Position numbers and translations under genes: made by a program. DNA of 64,000 bases from Deuterostichococcus epilithicus (Eukaryota > Chlorophyta > Trebouxiophyceae > Prasiolales > Stichococcaceae): assembly GCA_033439295.1 (NCBI GenBank), contig JAVTLE010000011.1, forward strand, positions 82-64,081, written 5' to 3'. The notes beneath the pieces are model-generated. The model did no database searches and had not been told where the DNA came from. It saw only the letters and a program-made list of their open reading frames with translations. Of the stretch, positions 10,501-23,700 are shown in pieces. Each line of letters begins with the position of its first letter. Within the stretch, counting starts at the first letter, position 1.

Positions 10501-13377
10501 GTGCAGAGTGACAGAAACTGCGCAGACCAATGCTTACTTGGCGCAGGCTCGACAAACAGTCGAACATATTGTGCTGGCTTGGCTGTTCTGCGAACACATG
10601 GCGGGCGGTGAATTCGATTTGCGCGACGACAATGGCAGGTCTGAACGATGCTGCCGCAACGGCAGGTGAGGCTGTCGCTGTGGTCCGCCGGCGCGGTGGA
10701 GGTTGGCAGCACTGTGTCACGGCTGGCGCCGCTGCTGCCGCATGTCACGGAGCTGCGCGCGCTGGGCAGTCAGGCCGTCAATGCCATGGTACGATGCTGG
10801 CTCCCGTTCAAATTCTGGGCGAGCGGTTGCAAAAATGTGAACGAACAGAACCGATCCCACCCTCTGCACCTGGTGGGCGCATGGTGTCGGATCTGCGTGC
10901 CACCAAGCTGCACACGGAGCCTGTTCAATGGGCCTGTCGTGCTTTGATGAAGTCCACATGTGAGCCTGTGCAGGCACAGGCTGTACTGCCCTCGAACACG
11001 GTCACTGGGTACCCTATTCCGAAACCTGACAGCACGGCTCGGCGGCGCTTTGCCACAGGCCTGGGAGGGTGTCTCCATGCCGCGCCTGCAGCGGGTGATG
11101 CTGCAAGGCGCTGCCGCAGGCGGCGCCGCCAGCGGCCTGCGCGATGCCCCGCCTGCCGTTTTCGGTCAGCTGCGCAGCCTTGACCTGTCTGTGCCGCCGG
11201 GCCTGGAGCAGACCCTCAACCTGTCGGCCTGCACCGCGCTGACGTGGCTGCGCTGGGCAGGTGAGATGATCCTGCCAGTCTGGCGCTCATCTGACAACGA
11301 ACAGGCTGCGACACCCTGGGAACACCGAGGCTCCAGTCGCACCTCGTTGCGGTGCAGTCCTCAGTCTGCAGCCATGAGACTGTGCTGTCACTGGCGGTTG
11401 CCCGGTGCCGGTTGCTCAAAGTGCGCTCAGAGAGATGAAGGATGCTTTTGTGGAGCCAAGGGGTTTTGAAACCCTTTGGTGGTGCGTCGCACCAGGCTGA
11501 AACGATATCGATGGAAATCTGCCTCTGTCCTTGGCGACACCTTGGCACAGCACTCGCACGCAGGTGACAAGGCGGCGCCAAATTATGGCGCGCTGCCGGC
11601 GCTGCCCGGCGCCATTCTGCCGCCCAGTGTCCTGACCCTGTTGCTGGCGCACCTGCAGGTGGATGCCCTTGCTGCTCTTCCGCCCTTTCAATCGAGTGGC
11701 TGCCTGTGCGCACCCCATTATACACCCAACAATCGTTTGCAGCGACAGGTGTCAACGCCGTGCAAGCCCATTGGTTCTGGTTTCGACATTTGACTGCTGA
11801 CCCTTTCCAAATCGCCTCTGTCTTGCACTCCACGCAGGTGGGCGACCCATCGGCGCTGTCGCTGTGGCTGGTGCAGCTGCCGCGGCTGTCCGCGCTGCAG
11901 CTGGCGGGCTGCCTGCTGGCGTCGCCGCGCGGCTTCCAGTGGCTGCTGCCCGGCTCGGGGCTGCCCAACAGCCTGTTGGAGGTGCGGCTGCTGCTGTGGC
12001 CGCCGCCGCCGCCTCGTACCAATGCCACCGGTGCGCGCTTCCTCAGCATCCTGCCAGGGCGCCTCGCTGCGTTGGTCCGCTGCTGTCCTGCTGCTGCCCT
12101 GATGCAGGGACAACCAGGTGACCAGGCATCAGAGCATGCTGCCGCCCGGCGATGCAGCTCCTAGCGTGGGATTCAGCCTCCGTGTCCAGTGTTCCTCATC
12201 CAAGTGGAGGCCTGCTGCCGCTTATTACCCTGCAGGGGTGGAAGACTATGCGCAGCTGACGGCGCTGCCGCGGCTGCAGCGCCTGACAGTGTGGCCGCCG
12301 CCGCCACGACTTGCCACCTCCGACTTTTGGTGCGCGGCGCACACATGCACCTGAGCATGCTTTCGGCAGGAGGGCGATGCGTTTTGACGCTGCCAAAGTG
12401 CTGCCTTGAGCTCTGCCTGCCACGTTCCACAGCTCCGATCTTCATTACATGTGCGGCATGGCCACTCTTGACGCGTTTCGTGGCCGCCCGGACCAATGTG
12501 CAGGGAGCTTCAGTGGCGATGTTGACGCTCGTATCACTGGTGTCCCACCTGTCGTGCCAGACACCATGGTCTCTGATGACCCTCTGTGACCTTGTGCACA
12601 CAGGCCGATGGCTTCCGCGCTGCAGCGCTCCAAGCGCATCACTCTGAACACGACTGGCAACTTCCTGCCTCCTCTGTGAGGCTGTTGCCGCTGCAGCGCG
12701 AAGCCACAGGGCCTCTCAAACCCCGACGCCGGGCGTACCGTCGCCGGCAGCAGTTGCAAACCAAGTGAGGATTCTGAAACTCGCTTCGCGCCACGGGCTC
12801 TGTGTCTGCAGCTTGTGTCCGGCAGCTGAGACCTGTCGCTCGAGAGAGACTACAAGTTTTCCTGGGGCCCTGTCATGTGCGCAATCGGAAAGAACCGTGT
12901 GCATTGTCGCAGCGGCCACCGGAATCACTCGCGACGCCTCCATTCCATCGCGCACATGGCAGTGTGTGCACAGCGTGTCTCTGTTTGAATTGCGCATCAA
13001 TATCATTGGTGGCACATGTCTGTGCAGGCAGGCTTCGCGAGTTGACCAGCCTGATCGGCGTAAGCAGCGGGCGCCGGGCCATGGCACCCCTTTTGATGCT
13101 GCAGTTCCGGCGAAGGGCGGCGGCAATGGCTGTCTTCCGTAGCCGGGTCAGCTGCCAACATCAGTGCAGGACACAGTCTGAGGCTGGTTTGCAACGTTTC
13201 AGGTCACTCACAGTGATCCAGGGGCTCTCCGCTCCATACGGGACGCTGATCGTTCCTGTTGGCTCGACCGATAATCGTATATTGGCGTGGCGGGCTGGCG
13301 AGTGGCCACGACATGTGCCTGAAAATTGGGCGATGTTTACGGTCATCAAACCCCGCATCTTGCATGTAAAGTACTAG
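7582..13377 (+). CDS. F-box-like protein with divergent leucine-rich repeats
   Basis: Exon 1 (7582 to ~7805) ends NVPLVC and joins in phase 2 at ~7950 to give NVPLVCREWRDAVRLAHP, the C-terminal half of an F-box helix pair (preceded by DLTEAALRIILQHSP). At least eleven short exons follow, repeatedly encoding Leu-rich units such as HMSALRLERLP, AALIDLTLDERNF, SLRWLSLSGSVDID, GQLRSLDLSVPP, RLSALQLAGC and RLQRLTVWPPPP. F-box proteins bind SKP1 and present LRR-bound targets to SCF ubiquitin ligases; the target is unknown. Clear exons are near 8.0, 8.4, 8.8, 9.2, 9.65, 10.05, 10.4, 10.7, 11.1, 11.6, 11.95 and 12.3 kb. The 3' end is uncertain: an LRELTSLIG exon at ~13.03 kb may be the last, and the frame stop at 13377 is an upper bound. 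No signal peptide or membrane segment is seen. Confidence 0.65.
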
Positions 13378-13522
13378 TTTTCTGGACCGGCCGGCCTTCT
13401 CCACAGCTTCGACACGCTGCTCGAAGTCTCGAAAGCACCAATTCAGGCGTCAGAAAGCTAACTGCACTGATCTCCTTGTACTGATCCAACCGCACATCAA
13501 CAGCAACCAAAGCACAGCAATC

Positions 13523-15496
13523 ATGGCGACCGTTATGGCCCTGAACTCGTCGCTCGCCGCCCGCTGCGCGTTCGGCACCAAGCCGGCGCAGAAGCAGCAG
13601 GCCCGCACCTCGCAGATCGCGAAGGCCGGCCCCGGCTACTCGCCCTCGAGCTCGAAGACCCCCGACAGCGCGCTTGAGTGTGAGTCCTCTGCTCCAGATG
13701 CGATCCTGCCGCCTCGGCAGTACTGTGCACCCCTCGTCGCACAAAACTCCGCAGACGCGCGATTCTCCTTCGATCACGTCCCTTGAGACCCCGCTTTGCT
13801 AGTGTACCGTTGATGGGCGTGATTCCTCAAGCGTATGCTGGGTCAGTCAGGGACTGTGGCCCACACGGGGTTGGCACCCGTCGATCTGACGGGATCGCTT
13901 CTCCACCGTCCGTTGCTTTGGCGCGCGGTTTCAACCTGTTGCCGACCCAAAGTCGCATCCTGTCTTGACCTGTCTGAATGTCCCGGCGCCTGCAACTCGG
14001 GCTACTTTCACGTGCCGGTACTTCGTCCAGCAACTTGTCAACGCTGTTGTCACCCGCGCTACCGGCTGGCATTGCTCGCCTCAGTTGTCCGACTCCTTCT
14101 GCGCAGACGCCAAGACGCTGCCCGGCATCAGCGACCCCTTCCCCGAGATCTTCGACCCCGCCAACCTGCTGGCGCGCGCCGACGGCTCGGTGCGCCCGGT
14201 GGACGAGGTCAAGCGCTGGCGCGAGGCCGAGATCACCCACGGCCGCGTGTCCATGCTCGCAGCCCTGGTGCGCACTTGACCTGCCTGCCATCCCGGGCCC
14301 CCCGCTTGTGACTGTGGCACGCTCGTCCCACAGTCAGTCAGTTTCAGCGCACGCGGTGGTTGCGCTGGTAGTGCCGTGCCCACAATGCGAGCTTTGCATG
14401 GACTGCGCTCCTATCGCCATGCCACAACGCGAGCATCAAGCTTACCACTGTTGTCACTCCAGGGCTTCGTCGTCGGTGAGCAGCTGGAGGACTTCCCAGC
14501 GTTCCTGAACGTTGACGGCCACATCACTGGTGCGATTTCGAGACCTGGTCATTTGCACCTGAAGTACAACAGCACCACAAACTGTTCTTAATAATCTACT
14601 CGCAGTACGCAGTCATCAGCAGTATTCTGACCATATGCCGACACGATTGCAGGCCCAGCCATCAACCACTTCCAGCAGGTTGAGGCCCGCGGCGCCATCT
14701 TCTGGTGAGCTGCTTCATCTCAGTTGCTAAAAGTGCATGGCAGTGGAGCTTGTACTGCCTCACAGGCATCCCATCGCAGCCTGCTTGACGTTTTTTCCAA
14801 CACCTGTCTTCACATTTGCAGGGAGCCGCTGCTGTTCGCCATCGCCCTTGCCGAGGGCTACCGCGTCAACGTCGGCTGGGAGAACCCTGCCGGCGGTTCT
14901 GGCTTCAACACCCTCTACGTGAGTCGTACCTCCTCTGCCGCAGTGCTGCATGGTCTCAGTGTCTTGGCAGCTATGTTTGATGACATTGTCTCCCGTCAGT
15001 CAACCCCAAGCCTACCCCGCTCAACACAGGAGCCTCTCTATGCAACAACAGTTCCTGCTTCTGCCTCGTACTCCTACCTGCACCTCTGTGTGCAGCTGCG
15101 CCTTTATTGCCACACACACTCAACACCGCTGGTGCACATGCAGGACGACTACGCGCCTGGTGAGCTGGGCTTCGACCCGCTTGGCCTGTGCCCGCCGGAC
15201 GGCAGCCAGGAGAAGTACGACATGCAGACGAAGGAGCTCAACAATGGCCGTCTGGTATGTGACTGCTGTCGTTTCGCTCGTGTACCTTCATGTCATACAA
15301 TACCGTGTTGTACCCAGACAGAGTGCTCCTATATACCGTCTACCAGCTGCAACTCAATATCCTCGCCATCGCTGATTCGCAGGCTATGATCGGCATTGCC
15401 GGCTTCGTCGCTCAGGAGCTGGTGGATGGCAAGGTCATCTTCGGCAGCGGTGTTGCCGCCGACGCCGTGCCTGGCGCCCTCATCAACCAGAGCTAG
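13523..15496 (+). CDS. LHCSR: LHCSR/LI818-type chlorophyll-binding stress protein
   Basis: Seven exons resolve with GT-AG borders and intact phase: 13523-13679, 14107-14267, 14463-14529, 14653-14704, 14822-14918, 15144-15254 and 15383-15496, giving 252 residues. A Ser/Ala/Lys-rich transit peptide precedes [13 protein letters not shown]. Two LHC helices are clear: [15 protein letters not shown] (ExxHxR) and [20 protein letters not shown] (ExxNxR). Between them [24 protein letters not shown] and GFNTL...[15 protein letters not shown] match LHCSR rather than LHCA or LHCB. LHCSR sits in the thylakoid membrane and turns excess light into heat (qE) when the lumen acidifies. The Glu/Asp-rich lumenal tail of Chlamydomonas LHCSR3 is absent: after FVAQELV only ~25 mostly neutral residues remain. 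Introns here show no exon-edge copies. Confidence 0.9.
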
Positions 15497-17737
15497 ATGT
15501 ATTACTGGCTCATCGGATGATTTTTGGACGACACTCCTGCCTATTTTACACTCAGGAGGCATTCTGTCGAACCCAACATTCTTTTCAGAGGTGTATGTGT
15601 CGAGGAGGTGATCAGACAATTGGGGCTTGTGGGCTCTCATATCATTATATATAAGAATTGTGTCGTCAATACCCACCTCATCTCCTTGACATACTTGTTA
15701 CCTATGGTGTTACTCACATCCACAGAGTGACTCTCAATCATAGATTTTCACAATCAACACACGCTGCACTACTTATGGCACTGACGGCCAGTAACAAAGT
15801 ATCTACATATGGCATGCAGAGCAAATTCCAATAGCATCTGGTATAAGCATACCACTGGCAGGACTCATGGATGGTGAAGCTGCTGCAGCGGCGCTGCTGT
15901 GGGAAGAAGGCATGCGTGCAAGCAAGCTAGCATGTGCAGCAGCTGGACTTCTCTGCGCAGTGCGGCTGGAGGGCTTGTTTATCATCCTGCTTGCTCCACT
16001 GCTAGTGTGAAGTCTATCAATGCGGCATGCCTCCGCCACAAAACTAGTAGCATGATGTGTGAGAAGCATCATGTGTAAGGTTAGCACGCAATCCATGCGG
16101 TGGCAAATACCTGGTGCTGATTCTGTGCATTCTTACAGAATGTTGCACGAACATGCATGCCAACATGGATCACACAGCACTCACCCCTCCTAACAGCTGT
16201 GATGACCAACGCCAAGTGTGCTGCTGCCACACCTGGTCCGCTCAGCAGCAAATGGATGATGTGCGCAGCACGGCAGGCACGGTTCAAGATGCAAGCAAGA
16301 GCCGCAGCGCACCAAAGGGGCAGTGCACACGCCGCCGCATGCACTGCTGCAAACAAGTATGCACTGCTGTGGCAACGCCGAGCCGGACATCCGTCACCAG
16401 GCGAGACTTAGTCTCCAGCAGGCCGCAGCGGGCAGCCAGAGCAGAACAGTGCCAAGATCCGTACAGCGCTGTGTGCACCAAGTTGGCTGCCAGCCTGGCT
16501 TGGGGCATACGTTCGGGCTGCCAGCACCCCGTGGGGAGCCAAGTCGAGACCAGTCCAGAGTAGCACACCTCTGGGCATCGCGCAGGCAGACAACGGGCAG
16601 GCAGGCAGGATGCGACATGCAGGGCATGACGCGTCACAGGCAACACTCGCCGGCGGTAGATGCCTCCTGCACAGCATCCCGGCTGCGCTTTCCTTCTGTG
16701 GCCCGGCTGCCGCTCCTACCGCTCCTCGGCTGCAGGGTTCAGCCTGCGGGGGCAGCGATGCCGACGCGGACGCTTTGGAAGGATGGAGACTGCCGAACCC
16801 ACGGCGGCACCACGGGGGCACGAGAGGCGGAGCGTGGCGACACGAACCGGCGGGGCCGCCCGAAGGCCCAGGTGCATGGTCCGGAAGGTGCACTGGTGCA
16901 GGGGGCTGTTTACTTCTTATGCAATCCCCCGAGTGCGGGTCGGGCCACCAGTCGAGAGGGCCCACCTGACTTTCAGGCCCCCCCTGCGCCCGGCAGCCGC
17001 CGGACGGCGCTGCTGCTGCTGCTGCTGCGACGCCCCAGCACCCTGCAGAAAGCACGCCGACGACGCTGCAGCAGCAGGATCAATGTCGCAAACCTGCTAC
17101 GCCAGCTGTTGCCACTGGGCGCAGTTAAGAGGAGTGTGGAGCTGCCAACAGCATTGTGCACAGCAGCTCACAGGCTGTGCCGCTGCAACATGTTGCACAT
17201 GCGACAGCCCACCCGACCTGAAGCATCCAGGTGCACTCCAGAGCGTGGCGGGCTGTGCATGGAGGGGCACGGGGAAAATCAGGGGAGGGGCCAGGTTCCG
17301 GCAGGGGGAGCGCCGCTGCGCGCGCTCGCGCGGTACCGCAGAGGGGGCTTCGCCGCCGCCGCCGTCGACGCCGACCCACTCGCCCACGTCGCCGGCTGCG
17401 CTCAGGCCAGCCTCAGCGTCTGCAAGCCGCGCATCCGCACCCGCGGCGGCGCTGCCTGGCCTCGCAGAGCCGCCGCCGTCCTGGTGCAGCGGTCGGCACG
17501 AGAGTGTGGAGACCGGCATCTGTGACAGCAACTAAGGTGCTGGCGGCTCTGCAAACTGCTGCAGCGATGGAAAAGCGTCACTAGCTGGCTGGCGGCTCCT
17601 GACCGTGTTCAACCCTGGGCGGCGCTGCGGCACCTGCCCGGACCAGCACGCGGCCCGACTGCTCGGAGTGCCAGGCCAGAGTGCACCCGCTGACAGCGAC
17701 CGCACAAGAACAATGTGAGGCTGCAAGGTTCTTGGGT
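15497..17737. other. Intergenic region, no confident gene
   Basis: The first ~330 bases are the most AT-rich part of the area and probably form the LHCSR 3' region; they include an ATTATATATAAG stretch near 15645. From ~16.3 kb GC rises and several frames are open at once, including a 400-codon + frame (16323-17525) with no domain and an odd Arg/Cys/His-rich composition. A minus-frame stretch at ~17.49-17.32 kb (LHQDGGGSARPGSAAAGADA and beyond) looks more protein-like and could be an extra C-terminal exon of the poly(A) polymerase. Confidence 0.4.
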
Positions 17738-20700
17738 TCAGAGTCTCTGAGCTGCGCTGCACGCGCCTGCAGCTGCTGGACTCTGAGCGCCGGCTCCCGC
17801 TGCCGCGCCGCGCGGGCGGCGCCGGCCGTCGGCGGCGCTGCCGGACGCCGCGCGTGCTGCCGCCGCGTCTGCTGCCATGGCCGGCGAAGCCGCAGCCGGC
17901 GCCGCCGCCGGCCGCTTCGCCAGTGGCGCGGCGGCGGCCGCAGCGGCGGGGGCCGACGCTGGGGCCGGGCGCTTCCGTGGGTTCGCGTCCGCGGCGCCGT
18001 CGGCGTTCCCCACGCCGTTGGCGGCTGGCTGCGGCGTCGCGGGCGGCTCCCCGCCCGGCGCCGCCTGCTGAGCCGTTGCCGATGCGGCGAGCGGGTTGAC
18101 GCCTGCAAGACCGACCCAGGCTGGGGCTCTGGAATGATACAACCTCCGAAACCTCAAAAGGGAGTGTGGAGGCAGGAGCAGTATGACCCATGGCCGATTC
18201 CCGCTCATGTGGACGCCAGTCCTCAGGGCGCCATCGGCACGTCAGGCAGCAGGCTCCTCTTGCTGCCACCACAGGCTGTTTGAACCGTTTCTTCACTGAC
18301 ATCCCCACAGCCAGACTCCTGAACACCCCCTCAGTCTCTCCAGCAGCCATCCGCTGCAGCGCCTGCGAGCAAAGAGCTGTCCACCAGGCAGAGACAAGGA
18401 GAAAAGCGCAAAAAGGCAGCGCGCCCGCACCGTCGGGGAAGGCGTCGGCCGGCAGGTCGGCCTGCTTGACATGGCGCACCGCCACGTCCATGCCCGGCCG
18501 CCGCTGCTGCCAGGCCAGCACCATGTCCCGGAAGGCGGCCACCGGCTGGTTGAGGTTCACGTTGGCCTGCTGCCGCCGCTGGTAGTCGTTGTACGCCGGC
18601 GCCTGGCGCGGGCGAAGGAACGGTCGCAGTAAAATCTTGGCTTTCGCTTTTGGCTTGCACGAATGTCGGTTGTCAGCTGTCACTCTCAGCTTGGCCGTAA
18701 TGCGCATTGGAAAAGATCGGGGCACATGCAAGCCCGGGGAGCGCCGAGTGCTCCTAGAAGTAAGACGCATTGTTTGGAATGCGGATCAATGCAGCGGCAG
18801 CAGGGCGCCTGGCGATGCACCAGCCAGCAGCAGAGCGGGTGCAGGCCAGCACAGAGCCCCGCCAGAGTGCACCGCAGCACGCTGGCCCTGCTCGGCCTCC
18901 ACCTGCTGCAGCTGACGCTATGTGCCTGCTGCGCATCACGCATGTGCGCGCGGGGCACGCACCGCGGGCTTTCAGCTTGCGGCGGCGCCGGCAGACTGGA
19001 CGCATCAAGGGTGCAAGTTATCTTGCAAAGATCATACGAAGAAATCTAAAGGCTCCACCGTCGTGCCAGCCCGCTCAGCTGCTGCAGCCGGGAGGCGTTG
19101 AGTCCTCCAAGACTGCGCACCTGTTTCTTTTTGAGGCCCAGGTAGTAGAAGCAGAAGCGCGGCGCGCCGCCACCGGCCGGCGGCAGCCCGTACAGCGTCT
19201 TCGGCCACGGCCGCACCGTCACCTGCGCCGGAACGAGCGGACACGCGTCAGGGGAGAAATGCGAGACGGTCTGCTGTGGGAGCAGGGGAATTGCATATGC
19301 AATCTTCATGGTTGGAGGAACGCGAGACCGTCTGCCGGCTCCAGCTGCACCCACCAGCAGGCCGCGGAACGTGTAGTGCCTCCCAGCGGACCTGGAAGCA
19401 GATCGCAATCCGCCTTCCTCACGGCGGCTGCGCTCCTGCAAGCCTGACTGGGAGCCTGGCGCGCTCCGCAGACGACGATGCAGCAGCCGCAGGCGGCGGG
19501 GATGCCACTCCGAGGCACTTCCCGCCAGCAACAGCACTGTGAGGAGAAGCCGGCAGGTCTGCATGCCAGCGGGCTTTCGGACCGGCCTTGTACAAGCCTA
19601 AACCCTGAGGCGCCCCCGCGCACCTGGGACTGCAGCAGCATGACCAGCTGGCGGAAGCGGGAGTGGCACCACCCCTCCCACGCCCGGAAGTCCTCCTCGG
19701 TCTCCGCACTCACCCGCACCTGCGCCGGGAGGAGGGCTGGACACTAAACCCTAATGGACAGGGACACGAGGTTGGACTGGGTCATTACAATGAAATGGGG
19801 GCGATCCAGCGCCGCAGCGCTCGCCCTTGCCTGCGTCCCAACGAGGGACTGGACGTGAGATTGGCCACGTCGCCGGGTGCGCTTGTGGGACTGCTCTGAC
19901 GGCACCGCGCCCGGCCTCGCCTGCGCCGCCGGGGTGTCAAGCGGCTAACGCTCTGGCCCCAGCATCGCCTGCAGGTGCGGGTCTGACACAGGCCCCAGCA
20001 CGCCGCTGCGGCGGGCTGTCAGGGATCGGTCGTGCGGCGCTGGCGCACAGCAGAGACCAGCGCAGGGTGGGTCCATCTGTGCTGCCTTTCAAAAGGCTCA
20101 TCACGGGATGCATTCGTCGCGACACGGCTGCAGACGATGCTTGAAGGCAGTGAAGAAGGGAGAAGGGCTCCAATGGTAACGTGCAGGCATGCAGGCGCAT
20201 GCGGCTGCTTCACAGTCACATCAGCTGCCGGGTGTCCACGTCGATTCTTGAACACCGGGCACGGCTGTCGCCCTAAATTCTAAAGGCGCACGCCGGCCGC
20301 TGGCGCGCCTGCAGGTAGTTTTTGAAGGCGGTGAAGAAGGGGAAAGGCTGCAGCAGGCGCCCCCAGTCGGTCGGCAGCCCCGGGGCCGCCAGGATGGAGG
20401 AGCACACCTCGTCCGCGAGGCGCCACTCCTCCTGCGCGGCGGCAAGCGGAATGCATTGAACTCGACATTATGCACAGTGGAACCTGGTTTGCGATAACCT
20501 TGTGTGCAACTGGACAGCATCACTGTGGCAGGACAGCACCCGGGGACGCCAGCACGAGCAGGGACGCGCAGGATGGGAATTCTCAAAGGAAGCAGCTGTG
20601 GTCAACATCCTCGATGTCGCATTTTTGCGAGGGACTCCGCTCCGTGCTGCGGGCTACGCATACAGGCCGCGCCAGCGGCATGGCGCCGCCTGTTCCTCGC

Positions 20701-23700
20701 CGAGAGAACCAGCCCGGCGGCAGCATCCGAGGGGGATGAACAGGTGTCAGCGAGCCTCCGGCGGCGGCGGCGGGGTCCAGGGTGTCCAGGGAAAGAGACT
20801 GGGGGGGAAAAGGACAACCCTAAACCCTGAGCACGCACCAGCAGAACCTCCTTGGTGGCCTCAGACACATTGTAGGAGGAGTTCATGGCGGGGTAGGCGG
20901 GCGTGATGATGGGCAGCGAGTGCTGTGCGTCGCGGTAGTCCGCGCCCGGGTCCCACACCTGCAGCGGGAGGCACGCAGCGGCGGATTTTCCAAAAGGCAT
21001 TGGTAGAAAAATTGGCATGTCCGTCAGCGAGCATCGTGCTGCATGTCGCGGGAGTCCGCGCTCGTGTGCCACACTTGGTCCAGGAGCCCGCACATGAATG
21101 CCGAAACAAAGGGGTATGTAAAAGGTGAGTATTCAATGAGGTCGGTGCATGACTGGGCCAACATAATCGTGGCTGCATGGCAGACAGGGCGAGCCGATGT
21201 CAATGCGGCGTTATAAGGAGGTGGCGGCAGGGCACTGGCAAGGCAGGAGGGCTGCCCCGCTGCGAAGCCTGCCGCCGCTGCCAGATGCAAAAGCGACGCA
21301 GCCCGCCGAGATGAACGACAGGTCATGCGAGTGGTCGTGTGCGCTGGGAGGCCGGGACGAGAACGGATGCTGGNCAAGNAGCACGGGGTCGGACAGGACG
21401 GCGGCAGCTAGAGGGAGACTTTGGCTCAACTTGAGGCCCAGCGGGTCGTACATTTCAAACGGATGAAGGAATGCTGTCATGTTCATCACATATTTCAAAA
21501 GAAAGAGAAAGGGAAAGAGTCGGTTACCTTGAGGCCCAGGGGGTCGTGCTCGATGGCAGCGATCTTCACCGGCATTGGCCATTTCCACATGGTGAACATC
21601 TGCGTGGGCTCCGAACCGCCTTCAGATCCGCATCTTGAGCATGGCACGTTGCAGGCAGGTAGCACTGTGCAGGACGCTGCTGCAGCGATTGCTGATGAGC
21701 TTGAAGCATACGGCGAGACGTGACGTGGGCCGTGCGCATCAGCGAGGTGCCTGTCGCCANGAGCGCTTTGACGCGATTTGAAGCAGCAGGGCACAGGCGA
21801 AGTCAGGAGCTGCACCACGGTAACGCGGGGGGGGAGGGGGGCACTGCGCCACGCTGCAGATGCGATTGGAGAGTGCACACACNGCGTGAGGCGGTGTGTG
21901 CACGCGGTGTGTCACCAGTGCCGGCCACTCGCAGCAGGACCGCGCTGTCGAGGGATGCACACCTTGAAGAACTTGGACAGGAGCGTAGACGCCGCCGCCG
22001 TCGGGTACGCCTGCCCCACCGCGGCCACCAGGATGGCCCAGTTGACGCCGCCCAGGTAGCCCGTCACATTGGAGTAGACACCGCGGCGCTCCGCCCACAG
22101 CTTGACGGTGCGCAGCGCCGTCCGGAAGGCCGCCTTGTTCTCCACCTGCATTTCGGTGTTGCTGGATGGTCAGGCGCTGCACTCGCGGCATCACGCAGGG
22201 GCTGGCGCAGCGCTGTGCGGGAAGCCGGCCGTCTGTTCCGCCTGCGGGTAATTTATGAGTGAGAGACCAGGGGTTTTGCGAGTCGTGGTCCTGCGCCCAC
22301 AGCTGACGGTGCACGGCGCCGTGCGGACAGCAACCTGATGTTCCACCTGAACAGGAGGGTGGAATGGGAGAGTCAGAATTTGGCACAACGTACACCAATG
22401 TACACCCTACTCCGCCCACAGCTTGACGGTGTGCAGCGCCGTGCGGAGCGACGCCTTGCCCACTACCTGCAGCCTGGAGTGAGTGTTCAGGGGTGAAAGT
22501 TAAGGACCCCGTCGCATAGAGCGCTGCGGGGCATGGCCCCAGTCCAAGTGACGGAAGACTGCCTTTAGCCCGGACGCCGCACCTCAGGGTGGTCTCAGGA
22601 GCGCGCCCGCCGACGCAAGGGACAACAGCGCAGTAGGAAACGGTCTGCAAGCCCCAGGCAAGCCTCTGGGCCCTGATCCTTGCACGAGCCTCCGGCCTCG
22701 TGCAACGCATGCACCGCTGTCAGCCAGCTGCAGTTGGAGGCCTGCTGGCTGCAACAGACAGATGCAGTGGCTTTTCCACAGGTCGAAGCGGACAAACCCC
22801 GCCCACCTTGCGCAGGATGGTGTCGGTCACGCGGCACCCGTTGAGCGAGCGCACGGACTTGTCATCGACGCCTCGCAGCGTGCCGTTGGCGGCGATGTCG
22901 AAGTTGGGCGGGATGACTGGCACCGCCAGGCGCGCAAACAGCAGGTCGATGGAGATGCCCCGGAACTTCATCTTGATGACGGGCACGTAGGCGTCCGCCA
23001 CCGCCTGCAGCTCCTCCACCTCATGGAGGCCCTGGAGTGGTCAGGAGAGTGAGACCTGTAGTTCTATTGTTCAGTTAGAAGGACTCGTGCCCTGTTTCCG
23101 GCCGCCGGCGCGCAGGTTGCCCTCCACCGCCTGCGGCCCCTCCACCGCGTGGAGGCCCTGTAGCACGATGTGGGCAGGCATGATTGCAGGGGATTGGGCG
23201 AAGAGCGGGATTGGGGCTTGAGCAAGGAGGAGGTGGGTGTCGAAGTCCTAGCCGCCAGCGCGTGGGAGTGGCCGCTGGCCACAGCAGCCCGCCATCTGCA
23301 GGTGCCTGCAGGACTCTGCAGCTGCACAGAGGCGCGATTCAGAGCTCAAGGTGCGATCGCTGGTCACGCAGTGGTGCCTGCCGCTGCATTTGGTTGCCTG
23401 TTGGCTGGCACGCGCCCGCCGCCGCCTGCCGCGCGGCTGAACCTTGCTGCGCCTGATGCATCTGGGCATCAAGCCGCAATTAATTGTGTCAAAAGAAATA
23501 GCACCTTCAGCATGGACTCGAAGCTGTGCGGCTCCGGGCCGAAGAAGTCCTCCTCCCGCGACGCGATGCGCGGCCCCACGCACAGCGTATCGATGTCGGC
23601 GCCTGTGCGGGTAGCAGGGCTGGCAGTCTGCCCAGGGCTGTGCCTCCAGGCAGGCGGCAGGCGTCAGGAGGGAAGCCTCGGGCAGACTTGCCAGCACGAT

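Noticed and set aside
16323-17525. A 400-codon single-exon plus frame
   Set aside because: Three frames are open over the same stretch. The residues are Arg/Cys/His-rich with no domain or pattern, so it is more likely a chance open frame in GC-rich DNA.
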